Below, piece after piece: positions 61,391 through 61,954 of a DNA stretch of 61,954 bases (position 1 is its first letter; each line of letters opens with the position of its first letter). The translations under genes and the position numbers were made by a program. The stretch is from Bacteroidales bacterium (GTDB lineage Bacteria; Bacteroidota; Bacteroidia; Bacteroidales; F082): the NCBI GenBank assembly GCA_030683155.1, contig JAUXMV010000103.1:1-61954 (forward strand), in the 5' to 3' direction. The notes beneath the pieces are model-generated. The model had not been told where the DNA came from, made no database searches, and saw only the letters and a list, made by a program, of their open reading frames with translations.

Positions 61391-61819
61391 TTAAAGCAGT
61401 ACAGTTTCCAGTTTAAGCTGATGGATGGAAATGGCCAGATCTTTCCCGAAAAGGGAAGGCGGCTGATTTTGAATATCGAACAATGCCGTTTGCCCTGGGT
61501 TTGTTTTTGATGGAGCTATCAGCTCAAACAAACGCATCGTGAGGGCAAGAAACTTATTGAAAAGGGTTTTAAATTTAAGCTGTGGAAGGTCAAAGTCAGT
61601 AATTACTTTTAAAAACTGAAAGAAATCTTCGCAGCATTCTTCACTTAAAACAGGTTTTTGAGATGGTTCATTTTCTGGAATGAATGCACAGCAACTGTGA
61701 ACGCTATCGTCAGAAACCTGCGTAATTCCGTAAGATTCCATTCCTTGATGATCACATGAAATAGGAAAAGGTAAAAGTGATTTTTGCATTTCATGTGATG
61801 TATGACAGTAATGCAGCAA
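61391..61819 (-). pseudogene. HYC/CC-type cysteine-rich protein with disrupted N-terminus
   Basis: The 142-codon frame opens with LLHYCHTSHE from a TTG and later has SCC and ECC pairs (VHSCCAFIP, SEECCEDFF), the layout of the Bacteroidota HYC_CC_PP family often found before TonB receptors of metal clusters. Family members carry a signal peptide ahead of HYC. Here a hydrophobic signal-like segment (KGLAIVLFLCGIAALL) is encoded directly upstream but in another frame, and a run of seven T (61834-61828) lies within it. Either a real frameshift, slippage, or a sequencing error separates the two parts. The rest of the gene looks intact. Confidence 0.6.
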
Positions 61820-61875
61820 TTCCGCATAAAAAAAGGACTATAGCTAACCCCTTGTAAATGATTAAGCTAAAATAT

Positions 61876-61906
61876 TTTGGATAGAATATTTTTCGCACTA
61901 ATTTTG
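61876..61906 (+). promoter_or_regulatory. Candidate promoter for a gene beyond the right edge
   Basis: Plus-strand TTTG (61876-61879) and TAATTTTG (61899-61906) resemble a -33/-7 pair, though the spacing is about 3 bp long. It points out of the window and away from the HYC/CC gene. Confidence 0.4.
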
Positions 61907-61954
61907 TCACAGGTAAACAAGCGATTCGAAGCACGTCAACAATTTGTATAAATA

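Noticed and set aside
1-61954. tRNA, rRNA, CRISPR arrays and intact insertion sequences
   Set aside because: Looked for cloverleaf/CCA-type sequences, regularly spaced repeats and transposase-like frames; none was convincing, though a covariance-model scan would be more sensitive.

Overview
This window comes from a member of the Bacteroidota, probably an anaerobic or facultatively anaerobic environmental lineage. Evidence: TonB-dependent receptors with carboxypeptidase-like N-terminal domains, many SusD-less 'CKK/CDK' lipoproteins, type IX secretion (T9SS) C-terminal sorting domains on two proteins, Bacteroidota-only families (DUF4837, DUF2147), Bacteroidota-type -7 boxes (TAnnTTTG) before many genes, and HydE, the maturase of oxygen-sensitive [FeFe] hydrogenase. 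I see no rRNA, tRNA, CRISPR array, prophage or intact insertion sequence.

Layout. 1-5.0 kb: phosphate uptake operon (OM porin, pstS, pstC, start of pstA) beside a NarL-type two-component pair. 5.3-9.7 kb: hydE, a gene-poor AT-rich gap, an orphan lipoprotein and a T9SS cargo protein. 9.8-16.0 kb: housekeeping genes (fumC, a four-helix-bundle protein, an ArsC-like protein, prfB with a programmed frameshift, recX, FKBP, a zinc-less sirtuin, mdh). 16.3-24.7 kb: a large beta-propeller protein, a membrane protein, YgiQ, and a heme lipoprotein preceded by an Rrf2 regulator with a clear operator. 25.0-29.4 kb: a scar of two gene remnants, then two related lipoproteins and a TonB receptor. 29.5-36.2 kb: a TetR-controlled envelope system (TetR, cupin, MMPL/RND transporter, phospholipase-A-like barrel, LolA-like periplasmic protein, DUF1302-like barrel) with two matching operator sites. 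36.3-41.0 kb: M20 peptidase, mtnA, class II aldolase and aldo/keto reductase, resembling a 5-deoxypentose (DHAP shunt) salvage operon. 41.5-51.8 kb: SDR, flavodoxin, two lytic transglycosylases, a TPR histidine kinase and small lipoproteins. 51.9-55.8 kb: tatA, a peptidylarginine deiminase resembling the Porphyromonas enzyme, a 39-residue membrane protein and a SPOR protein. 56.4-61.9 kb: an orphan secreted protein, dut, and a metal-linked group (HMA protein, TonB receptor, HYC/CC protein with a broken N-terminus).

The best candidates for something undescribed are the TetR/MMPL/OMPLA-like/LolA-like/DUF1302-like operon, whose architecture suggests lipid movement to or from the outer membrane with a built-in lipase-like barrel, and the deiminase, which keeps the whole PPAD active site in what looks like a non-Porphyromonas background. 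All functional calls rest on reading motifs by eye; no database search was run.
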